A program made the translations under genes and the position numbers. 64,000 nucleotides of DNA from Oscillospiraceae bacterium HV4-5-C5C (GTDB lineage: Bacteria > Bacillota > Clostridia > Saccharofermentanales > Fastidiosipilaceae): assembly GCA_012034405.1 (NCBI GenBank), contig JAAVLZ010000003.1, positions 62,001 to 126,000 on the forward strand, read 5' to 3'. This document shows positions 53,969-61,930 of the stretch, in pieces. Each line of letters begins with the position of its first letter. The stretch's first letter is position 1. The notes below the pieces were generated by a model. That model was not told the origin of the DNA. It was given only the letters and a program-made list of their open reading frames with translations, and ran no database searches.

Positions 53969-56665
53969 ATGCAGCCTGAAAATGCTATCACCAGACCCGC
54001 CGGCGGAAGCGGCGGGCCGTTGCCTACTGGCTTACTGGAGCAGATCAACATGGACCAGCTTTCGCCCATGATGATGCAATATGTTGCCCAAAAACAAAAA
54101 CGCCCAGATTGCTTGCTCTTCTTTCGCCTGGGCGATTTTTATGAGCTGTTTTTTGATGACGCGGTGTTAGCCTCAAAGGAATTGGAGATAACGCTGACCT
54201 CCAGAGATTGCGGACAGGCGGAGCGGGCTCCCATGTGTGGCGTCCCCTATCACGCCGCGGAAAGCTATATTTCCAAGCTGATCAGTAAAAACTATAAGAT
54301 TGCCATCTGTGAACAGATGGAAGACCCGGCTCTGGCCAAGGGGCTGGTAAAACGCGATGTCATCCGGGTCATAACACCCGGCACCGTCACGGATACCCGC
54401 AGCCTTAACGAAGGGGAGAATAATTTTATTGTTTCGGTCTTTCAAAAGTCTGCTTACTATGGTCTGGCAGCCTGTGATATCACCACCGGAACCTTTGAAG
54501 CTGACTATTATGCGGCCGGCGCAGCCGCGGAAAAGCTGGCCGATGCCGTAGCGCTCTATCACCCGGCGGAGCTCATCTGCAATCAGACGTTCGCGGCGTC
54601 TCCGCTGGCCTCACAGCTGCAGCTCCGGGCCTCTTATGCGGTCAGTGTCCGACCGGATGAGGATTTCAGCCCGGCGGGCTATCAGGACTATCTGGATATA
54701 GGTGAAAACAGTCAGGCCCTGTGGGGGGAGGCCGCGGCAGGATTGCTGGCTTACATCAAGGATACCCAGCAGCAAATCCCACCACATCTGCACCGCCTGC
54801 ACCTGACCCACGCTGAGCCTTTTATGATGCTGGATCAGGCTGCCCGGCGAAATTTGGAACTGACGGAGACGTTGCGGGACCACAAGCGCCGCGGCAGTCT
54901 GCTGTGGACGCTGGATAAATGCCAGACCGCCATGGGCTCCAGGCTGCTGCGCCGCTGGGTGGAGCAACCGCTGCTGGATCCTCATGATATTAACCGCCGC
55001 CTGGACGCGGTGGCGGAGCTGGCCGGTCAGTTTATTGCCCGGCAGGAATTGCGGGATATCCTAAACGGCATGTATGATATCGAACGCCTGTCTGCTAAAG
55101 TCGCCATGGGTCAGGTCAACCCGCATGATTTATTGCAGTTAGCTGCCGCGCTGAATAAAATGCCGGCGCTGAAGCGGCAGCTGGCTGAAGCCGGCAGTGC
55201 TTATCTGAAAGCACTGGATCAAAGCATTAACCCGTTGCCGGACTGTGCGGACCTGCTGACCAGAGCTTTGGATCCGGATGCTCCGGTAACCTTGCATGAC
55301 GGGGGGATCATCCGCGCCGGTTACAGTACGGAGGTAGACCAGCTCAGGGAACTGGCCACCAACGGTAACCAGTGGATACTCGATCTGGAAAGCCGGGAAA
55401 AAGCCCAGACCGGCATTAAGAACCTCAAGGTGGGATACAATAAAGTCTTCGGTTACTACCTGGAGGTCTCTAAGGGCAATCTGCCACTGGTACCGGACCG
55501 TTACCTTCGCAAGCAGACGCTGGTCAATTGTGAGCGCTTTATTACTGAAGAACTGAAAGGCATGGAAGACAGCATTCTCAGCGCCAGGCAGCGGTCACTG
55601 GACCTGGAATATCAGACCTTTGTCCAACTGCGGGAGCAGATTAAATTGCAGGCCGACATTTTGCTGCAGACGTCCTCCGCCGTAGCTCAGCTGGATGTGC
55701 TGCAGAGTCTGGCGGAAACGGCTGACCGGGAAAACTACGTCCGTCCGCTGGTGGACCGCAGTGCCGAGCTGGAAATCAAAGAGGGCCGGCATCCCGTGGT
55801 AGAAAAGATGCTGCCGGCGGGAGCCTTTGTGCCCAATGATTGCGATCTCAATCAGTCAGATGCCTGTTTGTTGCTGCTGACCGGGCCCAATATGGCCGGC
55901 AAATCAACCTACATGCGCCAGACCGCGCTGATCGTCCTGCTGGCTCAAATGGGCAGCTTTGTACCGGCAAAATCCGCGCATATCGGAGTGACGGACCGCA
56001 TCTTTACGAGAATCGGTGCGTCAGATGACCTGGCCGGCGGCGACTCGACCTTTATGGTAGAGATGAAAGAAATCGCTCATATCCTGAACACCGCCACCCG
56101 GTCCAGCCTGTTGATCCTGGATGAGATCGGCCGCGGAACCAGTACCTATGACGGCTTATCCATTGCCTGGGCTATTGTAGAGGCCCTGACAGAGCAACAA
56201 CATTATGGCTGCCGGACGCTCTTTGCGACCCACTATCACGAACTGGTGGATCTGGAAAAGACCTTGCCGGGACTGGTTAACTATCACAGCGCGGTACAGC
56301 AAAGCGGGCAGGATATATTGTTTTTGCACCGCATCTTGCCCGGTGGTTCTGATGAAAGCTATGGGATTGAAGTCGCCCGGCTGGCCGGTGTGCCTCAGAC
56401 TGTCGTCAGCCGGGCCAGAGATTTACTGCGCACTTTGGAGGAAGCAAATTCCGGCCGGTCCAAGCTCAGAATCAGGAAGCAAGCTAAACAACTGCAGGGG
56501 CAGCAGGACCTCTTCAGCACCTCGCTGCAGCTGCGTGATTATGACCGGGTCATTGAGGCCCTGCAGAAGACGGATCCTCAAACCCTGACCCCGCTGGATG
56601 CATTAAACCGGCTGAATGATCTGGTGCAGCTTAGCCGCTCTATCAAGCTTGATACTAAGCCTTAA
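53969..56665 (+). CDS. mutS: DNA mismatch repair protein MutS
   Basis: Recognises mismatches and recruits MutL. Domains: mismatch-binding domain with the FxE motif (FFRLGDFYELFFDDA), connector, core and clamp, and the ABC ATPase: Walker A LLLTGPNMAGKSTYMRQTAL, LLILDEIGRGTSTYDG, and LFATHYHELVDL. The C-terminal dimer helices follow. The start is uncertain: the ATG at 53969 is 15 bases from GGAGG, rather far; ATG 54050 has TGGAG 9 bases before it and would give a protein beginning MDQLSPMMMQY, like most MutS proteins (871 residues instead of 898). Confidence 0.95.
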   Translation: MQPENAITRPAGGSGGPLPTGLLEQINMDQLSPMMMQYVAQKQKRPDCLLFFRLGDFYELFFDDAVLASKELEITLTSRDCGQAERAPMCGVPYHAAESYISKLISKNYKIAICEQMEDPALAKGLVKRDVIRVITPGTVTDTRSLNEGENNFIVSVFQKSAYYGLAACDITTGTFEADYYAAGAAAEKLADAVALYHPAELICNQTFAASPLASQLQLRASYAVSVRPDEDFSPAGYQDYLDIGENSQALWGEAAAGLLAYIKDTQQQIPPHLHRLHLTHAEPFMMLDQAARRNLELTETLRDHKRRGSLLWTLDKCQTAMGSRLLRRWVEQPLLDPHDINRRLDAVAELAGQFIARQELRDILNGMYDIERLSAKVAMGQVNPHDLLQLAAALNKMPALKRQLAEAGSAYLKALDQSINPLPDCADLLTRALDPDAPVTLHDGGIIRAGYSTEVDQLRELATNGNQWILDLESREKAQTGIKNLKVGYNKVFGYYLEVSKGNLPLVPDRYLRKQTLVNCERFITEELKGMEDSILSARQRSLDLEYQTFVQLREQIKLQADILLQTSSAVAQLDVLQSLAETADRENYVRPLVDRSAELEIKEGRHPVVEKMLPAGAFVPNDCDLNQSDACLLLLTGPNMAGKSTYMRQTALIVLLAQMGSFVPAKSAHIGVTDRIFTRIGASDDLAGGDSTFMVEMKEIAHILNTATRSSLLILDEIGRGTSTYDGLSIAWAIVEALTEQQHYGCRTLFATHYHELVDLEKTLPGLVNYHSAVQQSGQDILFLHRILPGGSDESYGIEVARLAGVPQTVVSRARDLLRTLEEANSGRSKLRIRKQAKQLQGQQDLFSTSLQLRDYDRVIEALQKTDPQTLTPLDALNRLNDLVQLSRSIKLDTKP

Positions 56666-56695
56666 GCCATTGCCTCAGCTTAAAAGGAGATTAAA

Positions 56696-58729
56696 ATGGC
56701 CCTCATTCATAAACTTGATCCGCAAACCTATAACAGCATAGCCGCAGGAGAAGTTGTGGAGCGCCCCGCCTCTGTGGTCAAGGAATTGTGCGAAAACGCG
56801 CTGGACGCTGGAGCCGATACCATCAACGTCGCCATCAGCGGAGGAGGAATCCGTTCAATAATAATCAGTGACAACGGCTGTGGTATGGACAGGGAAGACG
56901 CGCTGAATGCTTTTGAAGCCCACGCTACCAGCAAACTAAACCGCATCAGTGATCTGGACAATTTGGTAACTATGGGCTTTCGCGGAGAAGCCCTGGCCTC
57001 AATCGCGGCAGTCAGCCGGGTCAGACTGGAGACCTGTCCGCAGGGCAGCGAAGACGGCACGCGCGTGGTCATTGAAGGCGGCGAACTGCAGGAGCAGGTC
57101 CCTTGCGGTACATCCGCCGGCACCAGAATACAGGTAGAAAATCTTTTCTATAATACGCCTGCCCGATATAAATTCCTTAAGAAGGATAGTACGGAAGCCT
57201 CACGCGTCAATGATGTGGTGCTGAAGTTGGCCATGGCCCGGCCAGACGTATCTTTCCGCTTCAGCAGCGACGGCAAACTAAAACTACATACCCCCGGGAA
57301 TGATGATCTGATGAGCGCGGCTTATAGCCTCTTTGGATCTGAGCTGGCCGGTCAGCTGGTGAATATTCAGCCGCTTGCGGAAGAGCTGGATTCATACGTT
57401 ACGGTCCGCGGTTTGCTGGGGCGGCCCACGCTGGCCCGCCGCAGCCGCAGCCTGCAGTTCTTTTTTGTAAATGGCCGCTCCATACAGTCCGCCCTGCTGA
57501 CGAAGGCCCTGGATGAAGCCTACCGTTCCTTGCTGATGAAGGGCGAATATCCCTTTGCCATTCTGCAGCTGACCGTACCCGGGCATCTGGTTGATGTCAA
57601 TGTCCATCCGCAAAAAATGGAACTGCGGTTCTGGAATGACAGTCAGGTCTTCAGCGCGGTGCTGCACGCGGTCAGAAACACCTTGTTTGAAAGCCTGGCT
57701 ACGGCTGCCGCGGTCCATTCCGCGGCCACCCCGGATGCACCCCTGGCAGAAACTACCGCGGAGACCAAGGAGCCAGTTGCAGATCCTCCTGCTTTGGATC
57801 AGACCGCGGAAAGAACTGCCAGACCAGCCGTGGCGGCCGAGGACTGGCAGTTTCCTACCGCTGATCAAGCTGCTGACGCCAGGCAGGCGTCCTTAGCCTG
57901 GCCGGTAGGAGAGGTGGCGCCGCTGTCAAGCTATCAATCGGAGGATGCTGCTTCACTGCGCTTAGCCAATGCCGGTTCCGCCTGGCAGCAACCAGCACCG
58001 GCAACTGACCAGGGTGGTGCAATAGCGGAACCTGGGGTGAGCAGCCGCGCCCTGGCTGACCAGTCAGATGTGTCCCCGGCCGCACAAAGCCTGTTTACCA
58101 GTTCAGACCGGCAAACAACCCTGCACCCGGATCTGCAATACCTGCTGCAGGCCCGCTATGTCGGGCAGTTATTCGATACTTACCTGATATTTGAGGACGC
58201 CGGCCGGGTGACCTTGATTGACCAGCATGCGGCGCATGAAAAAATACTTTTTGAAAAACTCTGGACCAGCCGGCAGCAGACCGTCCGCAGTCAGCCTCTG
58301 CTGGCTCCGCAGCTGATTAAAGTCAATTCAGGTGAGCTGGCCGTTTTGGAAACGGAAAAACCCTTTTTACTGCAACTGGGCTTTGATTATGATCTGTTTG
58401 GCCAGGATAGTATTTCCTTGCGAGGCTTGCCTGCCATCGACGGACTGAATGACGGCGCCACCGCTTTAATGGCTGCGGTTGGCGAAATGATGGAAAACGG
58501 CGCCAATCTGTCCCTGGAAGCTGACCGTGACCGCCTCTATCTTAATTACGCCACCAAAGCCTGCAAAGCTGCGGTTAAGGGCCATGATCACCTGTCTGAG
58601 CCTGAAATCCAGGCGTTGCTGCGACAGCTGCTGGCGTTGCAGCATCCCTATCAATGCCCGCATGGCCGCCCGGTCTTTTTTCAGTTTCCTGAACGGGAGC
58701 TGGAAAAGCGCTTCCGCCGCATTGTCTGA
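56696..58729 (+). CDS. mutL: DNA mismatch repair endonuclease MutL
   Basis: GHKL ATPase that nicks DNA after mismatch recognition. N-terminal motifs: SIAAGEVVERPASVVKELCE with ENALDAGAD, DNGCGM, HATSKL, TMGFRGEAL, and FYNTPARYKFLKKDST. A Pro/Ala/Gln-rich linker (about 340-465) separates it from the C-terminal dimer domain, which has the nuclease motif DQHAAHEKILFE, ATKACKAAVKGHD and QCPHGRPVFFQF. These motifs mark the nuclease-active MutL of bacteria without Dam/MutH. AAGGAG precedes the ATG. Confidence 0.96.
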   Translation: MALIHKLDPQTYNSIAAGEVVERPASVVKELCENALDAGADTINVAISGGGIRSIIISDNGCGMDREDALNAFEAHATSKLNRISDLDNLVTMGFRGEALASIAAVSRVRLETCPQGSEDGTRVVIEGGELQEQVPCGTSAGTRIQVENLFYNTPARYKFLKKDSTEASRVNDVVLKLAMARPDVSFRFSSDGKLKLHTPGNDDLMSAAYSLFGSELAGQLVNIQPLAEELDSYVTVRGLLGRPTLARRSRSLQFFFVNGRSIQSALLTKALDEAYRSLLMKGEYPFAILQLTVPGHLVDVNVHPQKMELRFWNDSQVFSAVLHAVRNTLFESLATAAAVHSAATPDAPLAETTAETKEPVADPPALDQTAERTARPAVAAEDWQFPTADQAADARQASLAWPVGEVAPLSSYQSEDAASLRLANAGSAWQQPAPATDQGGAIAEPGVSSRALADQSDVSPAAQSLFTSSDRQTTLHPDLQYLLQARYVGQLFDTYLIFEDAGRVTLIDQHAAHEKILFEKLWTSRQQTVRSQPLLAPQLIKVNSGELAVLETEKPFLLQLGFDYDLFGQDSISLRGLPAIDGLNDGATALMAAVGEMMENGANLSLEADRDRLYLNYATKACKAAVKGHDHLSEPEIQALLRQLLALQHPYQCPHGRPVFFQFPERELEKRFRRIV

Positions 58730-58745
58730 GAAAGGAAGGCTCTCT

Positions 58746-59711
58746 GTGACGCCCCGACCACCGCTCCTGATTATCAGCGGCCCCACAGCCAGTGGAAAAA
58801 GCGCCGTCGCACTGCGCTTAGCCAGCCAACACGCTCGGGGCGAAATCATTTCGGCTGATTCCATGCAATTATATCGGGGACTGGATATCGCTACGGCTAA
58901 ACCTTCCCTTGACGAGCAGGCTTTGGTGACGCATCACCTGATAGACATCTGCGAACCGGCTGAGCGTTTTAGTGTGGCAGATTACTTAGACCTGGCCAGC
59001 CAGACGATTAATGATTGCCTGGCCAGCGGAGCGTGGCCGATTGTAGCTGGCGGGACCGGTCAGTACATAGATGCTCTGGCCAGGGGTATCCGCTTTGATG
59101 ACGGCTTATATGATGAAGGTTTGCGGCAGACCCTGCTGGAGCAGCTGCAAAGCGATCCGGCAAGTGGGGCCTTAGCCCAGTACGAACGCCTGAAACAATT
59201 GGATCCGGATTCAGCTCAAACCATAGATCCCAGAAATCATAAGCGGGTCATGCGCAGCCTGGAGATCTGTCTGCTCAGCGGCAAACCGGCTTCTTTAGTC
59301 CGTCAGGAAGCACGTCTGCAGCCCTCACCCTATAACAGTCTGGTCTGTATACCGGACTGGCCTCGGGCCGTTTTATATGAACGCATCAATACCAGAGTGG
59401 ACCAGATGCTGGAACAGGGTCTCTTAGAGGAAGCCCGACAGGTATATGACCTCGACCTGCCGGCAGAGGCTACCTGCCGGCAGGCTATCGGATATAAAGA
59501 ATTGTTTCCTTATTTTGAAGGACGCCAGACGCTGGCCGAAGCGGTTACTGAACTGAAAGCCGCCACGCGTCATTATGCCAAACGCCAGCTGACCTGGTTC
59601 AGGCATAAAGATTATGTTCACTTTTTCCCCTGTGCTGAAGCCGCAGAAATCCCTGCCGCCTTAGCCAGACGGATTGAGGCTTTGTGGCAGGATTTTCTTT
59701 CAAAGCAATAG
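58746..59711 (+). CDS. miaA: tRNA dimethylallyltransferase MiaA
   Basis: Adds the dimethylallyl group to A37 of tRNAs, the substrate for MiaB. The 321-residue protein has the P-loop ISGPTASGKSAVALRLA, IISADSMQLYRGLDIATAKP, HHLIDICEP, IVAGGTGQYIDAL, DPRNHKRVMRSLEI and QAIGYKEL, ending with KRQLTWFRHKDYVHFFP. The start is GTG 58746, after AAGGAAGG by 6 bases; the frame continues upstream only as a shadow of mutL. The next gene is the hfq-like gene, the standard miaA-hfq neighbour order. Confidence 0.95.
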   Translation: MTPRPPLLIISGPTASGKSAVALRLASQHARGEIISADSMQLYRGLDIATAKPSLDEQALVTHHLIDICEPAERFSVADYLDLASQTINDCLASGAWPIVAGGTGQYIDALARGIRFDDGLYDEGLRQTLLEQLQSDPASGALAQYERLKQLDPDSAQTIDPRNHKRVMRSLEICLLSGKPASLVRQEARLQPSPYNSLVCIPDWPRAVLYERINTRVDQMLEQGLLEEARQVYDLDLPAEATCRQAIGYKELFPYFEGRQTLAEAVTELKAATRHYAKRQLTWFRHKDYVHFFPCAEAAEIPAALARRIEALWQDFLSKQ

Positions 59712-59936
59712 CTTCTGGCGGGCTAAAGCCTGGATCAATATCACTGAAGCAGAGGCCAGCTCCTGGCCCAGAAGTAACCACCCGGCGATGAAAACTAAAT
59801 ATTTACCGGTTCTTGCCTGTAGCCAATTGGCAGTCCCTGTCTGGTCAGCTATGCTTTTGTCAAGCGATCGCAGTCTACGTTATCTGTTTTTAGCTAAGCT
59901 GTTAGATGAAAGGAGCGGAATAGTCTGCTGGCAGCA

Positions 59937-60635
59937 GTGCCAGATACAGACTATTCAACGGACACCATGAGCAAGGAGACTAAGATAAACAGCAGCCCGG
60001 CAGCCAGCAAAATGGCTCATCCTGAAGCTGATCTGGCAGCAGCCAAACCGGCTTTGGATGCTGTGTGGCAGCAATTACTGGCCGAAGAAGCAGCGCAGGA
60101 AATCGCGCCTTTAAAGAAAGCAGGGGAGACAGCTTATACCGGCCGGGCGATCAGCAGCAGGGAGGTAAACCGCGGCCAGAGCGTCCCCGGACCTGCCAGT
60201 GCAAATTCTGTACGGCAGTTCAGTGAGAATGGCAGTCTGGCGCGGCGCTACGCGGCGCCTGGCCAGACAGTCCAGGCCGCAGGCCGCCCGCCGAGGCCGC
60301 TGCTTCAGGCGGGAGCGGACCGGCAAAAGGAACTCTGGCACTATAACTATTCAACACAGGATCGGTTTTTATTAGCCTGTCTGCAGCGCTCGGTGATTGT
60401 GGATTTACATTTAAAAAATGAATCAATCCAAAGCGCATATATCAAAGCTTATGATAACTGGAGCCTTTTAGTGGAAACGGAAGCGGATGGCAGTCAGGCA
60501 CTGATTTTTAAGTCGGCGATTATGGCGGTATTACCGCGGCAGCCAGTCTTAACGGCCGGAGACATCAATAGTTCTCCGCCACTGAGCCAGCGGCCTTATT
60601 ATGATAAAAACAGCCACGGACTCAGGCCTTCCTGA
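59937..60635 (+). CDS. hfq: Diverged Hfq-like RNA-binding protein with long N-terminal extension
   Basis: Sm-like protein of about 232 residues. Residues 139-203 align without gaps for 42 positions to the start of Hfq: STQDRFLLACLQRSVIV against SLQDPFLNALRRERVPV, then HLKNESIQ for YLVNGIKL and AYDNWSLLVE for SFDQFVILLK, and after a 3-residue insert IFKSAIMAVLPRQPV for VYKHAISTVVPSRPV. Kept: Gln and Asp of QD, Phe, Leu, and Lys of YKH. Changed: Tyr-Lys-His to Phe-Lys-Ser, and the rim arginine patch mostly lost. The first 137 residues are Ala/Pro/Gln-rich and probably disordered. Position right after miaA supports hfq. The start is unsure: GTG 59937 has no close ribosome site, ATG 59967 neither; CTG 59925 lies 9 bases after AGGAG. 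Confidence 0.72.
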   Translation: MPDTDYSTDTMSKETKINSSPAASKMAHPEADLAAAKPALDAVWQQLLAEEAAQEIAPLKKAGETAYTGRAISSREVNRGQSVPGPASANSVRQFSENGSLARRYAAPGQTVQAAGRPPRPLLQAGADRQKELWHYNYSTQDRFLLACLQRSVIVDLHLKNESIQSAYIKAYDNWSLLVETEADGSQALIFKSAIMAVLPRQPVLTAGDINSSPPLSQRPYYDKNSHGLRPS

Positions 60636-60680
60636 GCCTTGAACTGCCCCGGAATCATAAAACAGACGTCCTCAGCAACT

Positions 60681-60709
60681 AAAAAGCGCCAGATCAATCA
60701 GACCTGGCG
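60681..60709 (-). terminator. Terminator between the hfq-like gene and lexA
   Basis: CGCCAG (60687-60692) and CTGGCG (60704-60709) form a stem, extended by TC/GA with an A-C mismatch. On the minus strand it is followed by CTTTTT, so it ends the lexA message; on the plus strand the weaker TCTTT may help end the hfq-like message. Confidence 0.7.
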
Positions 60710-60741
60710 TCTTTGGTTGCTGACCAGAAGGTGAAAGCTGC

Positions 60742-61386
60742 TCAGTATTCCCGGAAGACACCGACAACTTTACCCAGGATTCTGCAGTTATCAGCAAAGA
60801 AGGGGATCAGACGGTATGCCGGATTTTCAGGCTTTAAATATGGCTGTCCATTATGACGGATAAACCGCTTGACCGTAGCTTCATCCTCAATCAGAGCCAC
60901 GATGATACTGCCATAATCCGCCTGCTGCTGCTGGCGCACAATGACCAAGTCATCCTCCAGGATAGCGGCATCCTTCATGCTGTCTCCCCGCACCCTGAGC
61001 ATGAACAGATGTTCCGGATCACTGAAAGAATCCTCCGCAAAGGGAATATACTTTTCAATTTGCTGGGTAGCCAAAATCGGTACCCCGGCTGTAACTGTAC
61101 CGATTAAGGGTAACCAGACCGCAGTTGAACGGTGCAGCAAGACGGTTTCCGCCGGCTCATCAGCTACACAGATGGCTCTGCGTTTGCCAGATTTATACTC
61201 CAGCTGTCCCAGCTCCTCCAGGCGTTTCAGATGTGAATGCACGGTAGAGGTTGATTTTATCCCAACCCCCTGACAAATATCTCTGACTGAAGGCGGATAG
61301 CCATTTTGAGCAATATAGTTTTTGACATAATCCAATATAATCTCGGAGGTTTTATTTAAGTTGGAACGAGTAAATGAGGTCGCCAT
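60742..61386 (-). CDS. lexA: SOS repressor LexA
   Basis: Represses SOS genes and cleaves itself when RecA filaments form. The 214-residue protein has an N-terminal winged helix (residues 1-70: EIILDYVKNYIAQNGYPPSV, RDICQGVGIKSTSTVHSHLK), the cleavage site Ala100-Gly101 in TVTAGVP, catalytic Ser136 in RGDSM and Lys173 in ATVKRF. ATG 61386 follows AGGAGG by 5 bases; the frame open to 61443 crosses the leader. An SOS box upstream indicates autoregulation, and recA in this window carries another. Confidence 0.97.
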   Translation of the reverse strand: MATSFTRSNLNKTSEIILDYVKNYIAQNGYPPSVRDICQGVGIKSTSTVHSHLKRLEELGQLEYKSGKRRAICVADEPAETVLLHRSTAVWLPLIGTVTAGVPILATQQIEKYIPFAEDSFSDPEHLFMLRVRGDSMKDAAILEDDLVIVRQQQQADYGSIIVALIEDEATVKRFIRHNGQPYLKPENPAYRLIPFFADNCRILGKVVGVFREY

Positions 61387-61440
61387 AACTGCCTCCTGAA
61401 GTTTTGTTTTGCTTAGCTTAACACATTCAGCCGCAGATAG

Positions 61441-61454
61441 CAAACTTTTGTTCG
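61441..61454. promoter_or_regulatory. LexA (SOS) box of lexA
   Basis: Read on the minus strand, CGAACAAAAGTTTG matches the Gram-positive SOS consensus CGAACRNRYGTTYG with one mismatch. It lies 55 bases before lexA and 17 bases before the -35 of the divergent leuA promoter. The lexA -35/-10 could not be fixed with confidence. Confidence 0.85.
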
Positions 61455-61470
61455 GGTTTAAAATAAATCC

Positions 61471-61499
61471 TTGACGGCTGATCCCTGCTTGAGTATAAT
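61471..61499 (+). promoter_or_regulatory. Promoter of the leuA T-box leader
   Basis: TTGACG at 61471-61476, 17 bp, a perfect TATAAT at 61494-61499. Transcription would begin near 61506. Confidence 0.85.
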
Positions 61500-61505
61500 C
61501 AGATT

Positions 61506-61812
61506 CAATCTAATATTTAACTGACCTTGATGAGAAATAGTAAAACAGCTGAACTTTTCAGAGAGACGTTGGCAGGTGAAAAGCGTCAGGCCCGGTTGTT
61601 TGAACTGGTCTCTGAGTCATGATCCTGAAATGATTTAAGTAGGGGGAGCGTTTGCCCGCGTTACTGGGCTAGTCCGTACAGCCTGATCGGTGTTTGCGGA
61701 TGAATCAAGTGCATTGTCTGTCTGAGACCGTAGGGTTATCAGACGCAATGAATAAGAGTGGTACCACGGAACATCTTTCGTCTCTTTTGGAGAGACGAAA
61801 GATGTTTTTTTT
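61506..61812 (+). promoter_or_regulatory. T-box riboswitch leader of leuA
   Basis: The leader ends in the T-box sequence AGAGTGGTACCACGG (61755-61769; consensus AGGGTGGNACCGCG), directly followed by a strong terminator. Uncharged tRNA pairing to the leader would form the antiterminator and allow leuA transcription. A stem AGAGAC/GTCTCT (61562-61567 and 61608-61613) may be the base of stem I; next to it is a CTG triplet (61605-61607), a candidate leucine specifier, but I could not fold stem I fully, so the specifier is a guess. Leucine is expected from the gene controlled. Confidence 0.85.
61772..61812 (+). terminator. T-box regulated terminator before leuA
   Basis: CATCTTTCGTCTC (61772-61784) pairs perfectly with GAGACGAAAGATG (61792-61804) around a seven-base loop and is followed by eight T. 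It competes with the antiterminator formed by the T-box sequence just upstream. Confidence 0.93.
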
Positions 61813-61930
61813 ATCCGCACGTAACTTCAGTTGCGTCGCGCTGGCCGGACCACGACAGCAAAGGCTCAGGTACAGATGCCAGAACAGTTAAGGAACGGTT
61901 TTTCAGGACTGAAAGGAGAGAGTATAGCAG

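Noticed and set aside
61694-61891. 65-codon plus-strand frame in the leuA leader
   Set aside because: It overlaps the T-box and its terminator, which explain the region; no leucine-rich leader peptide character.
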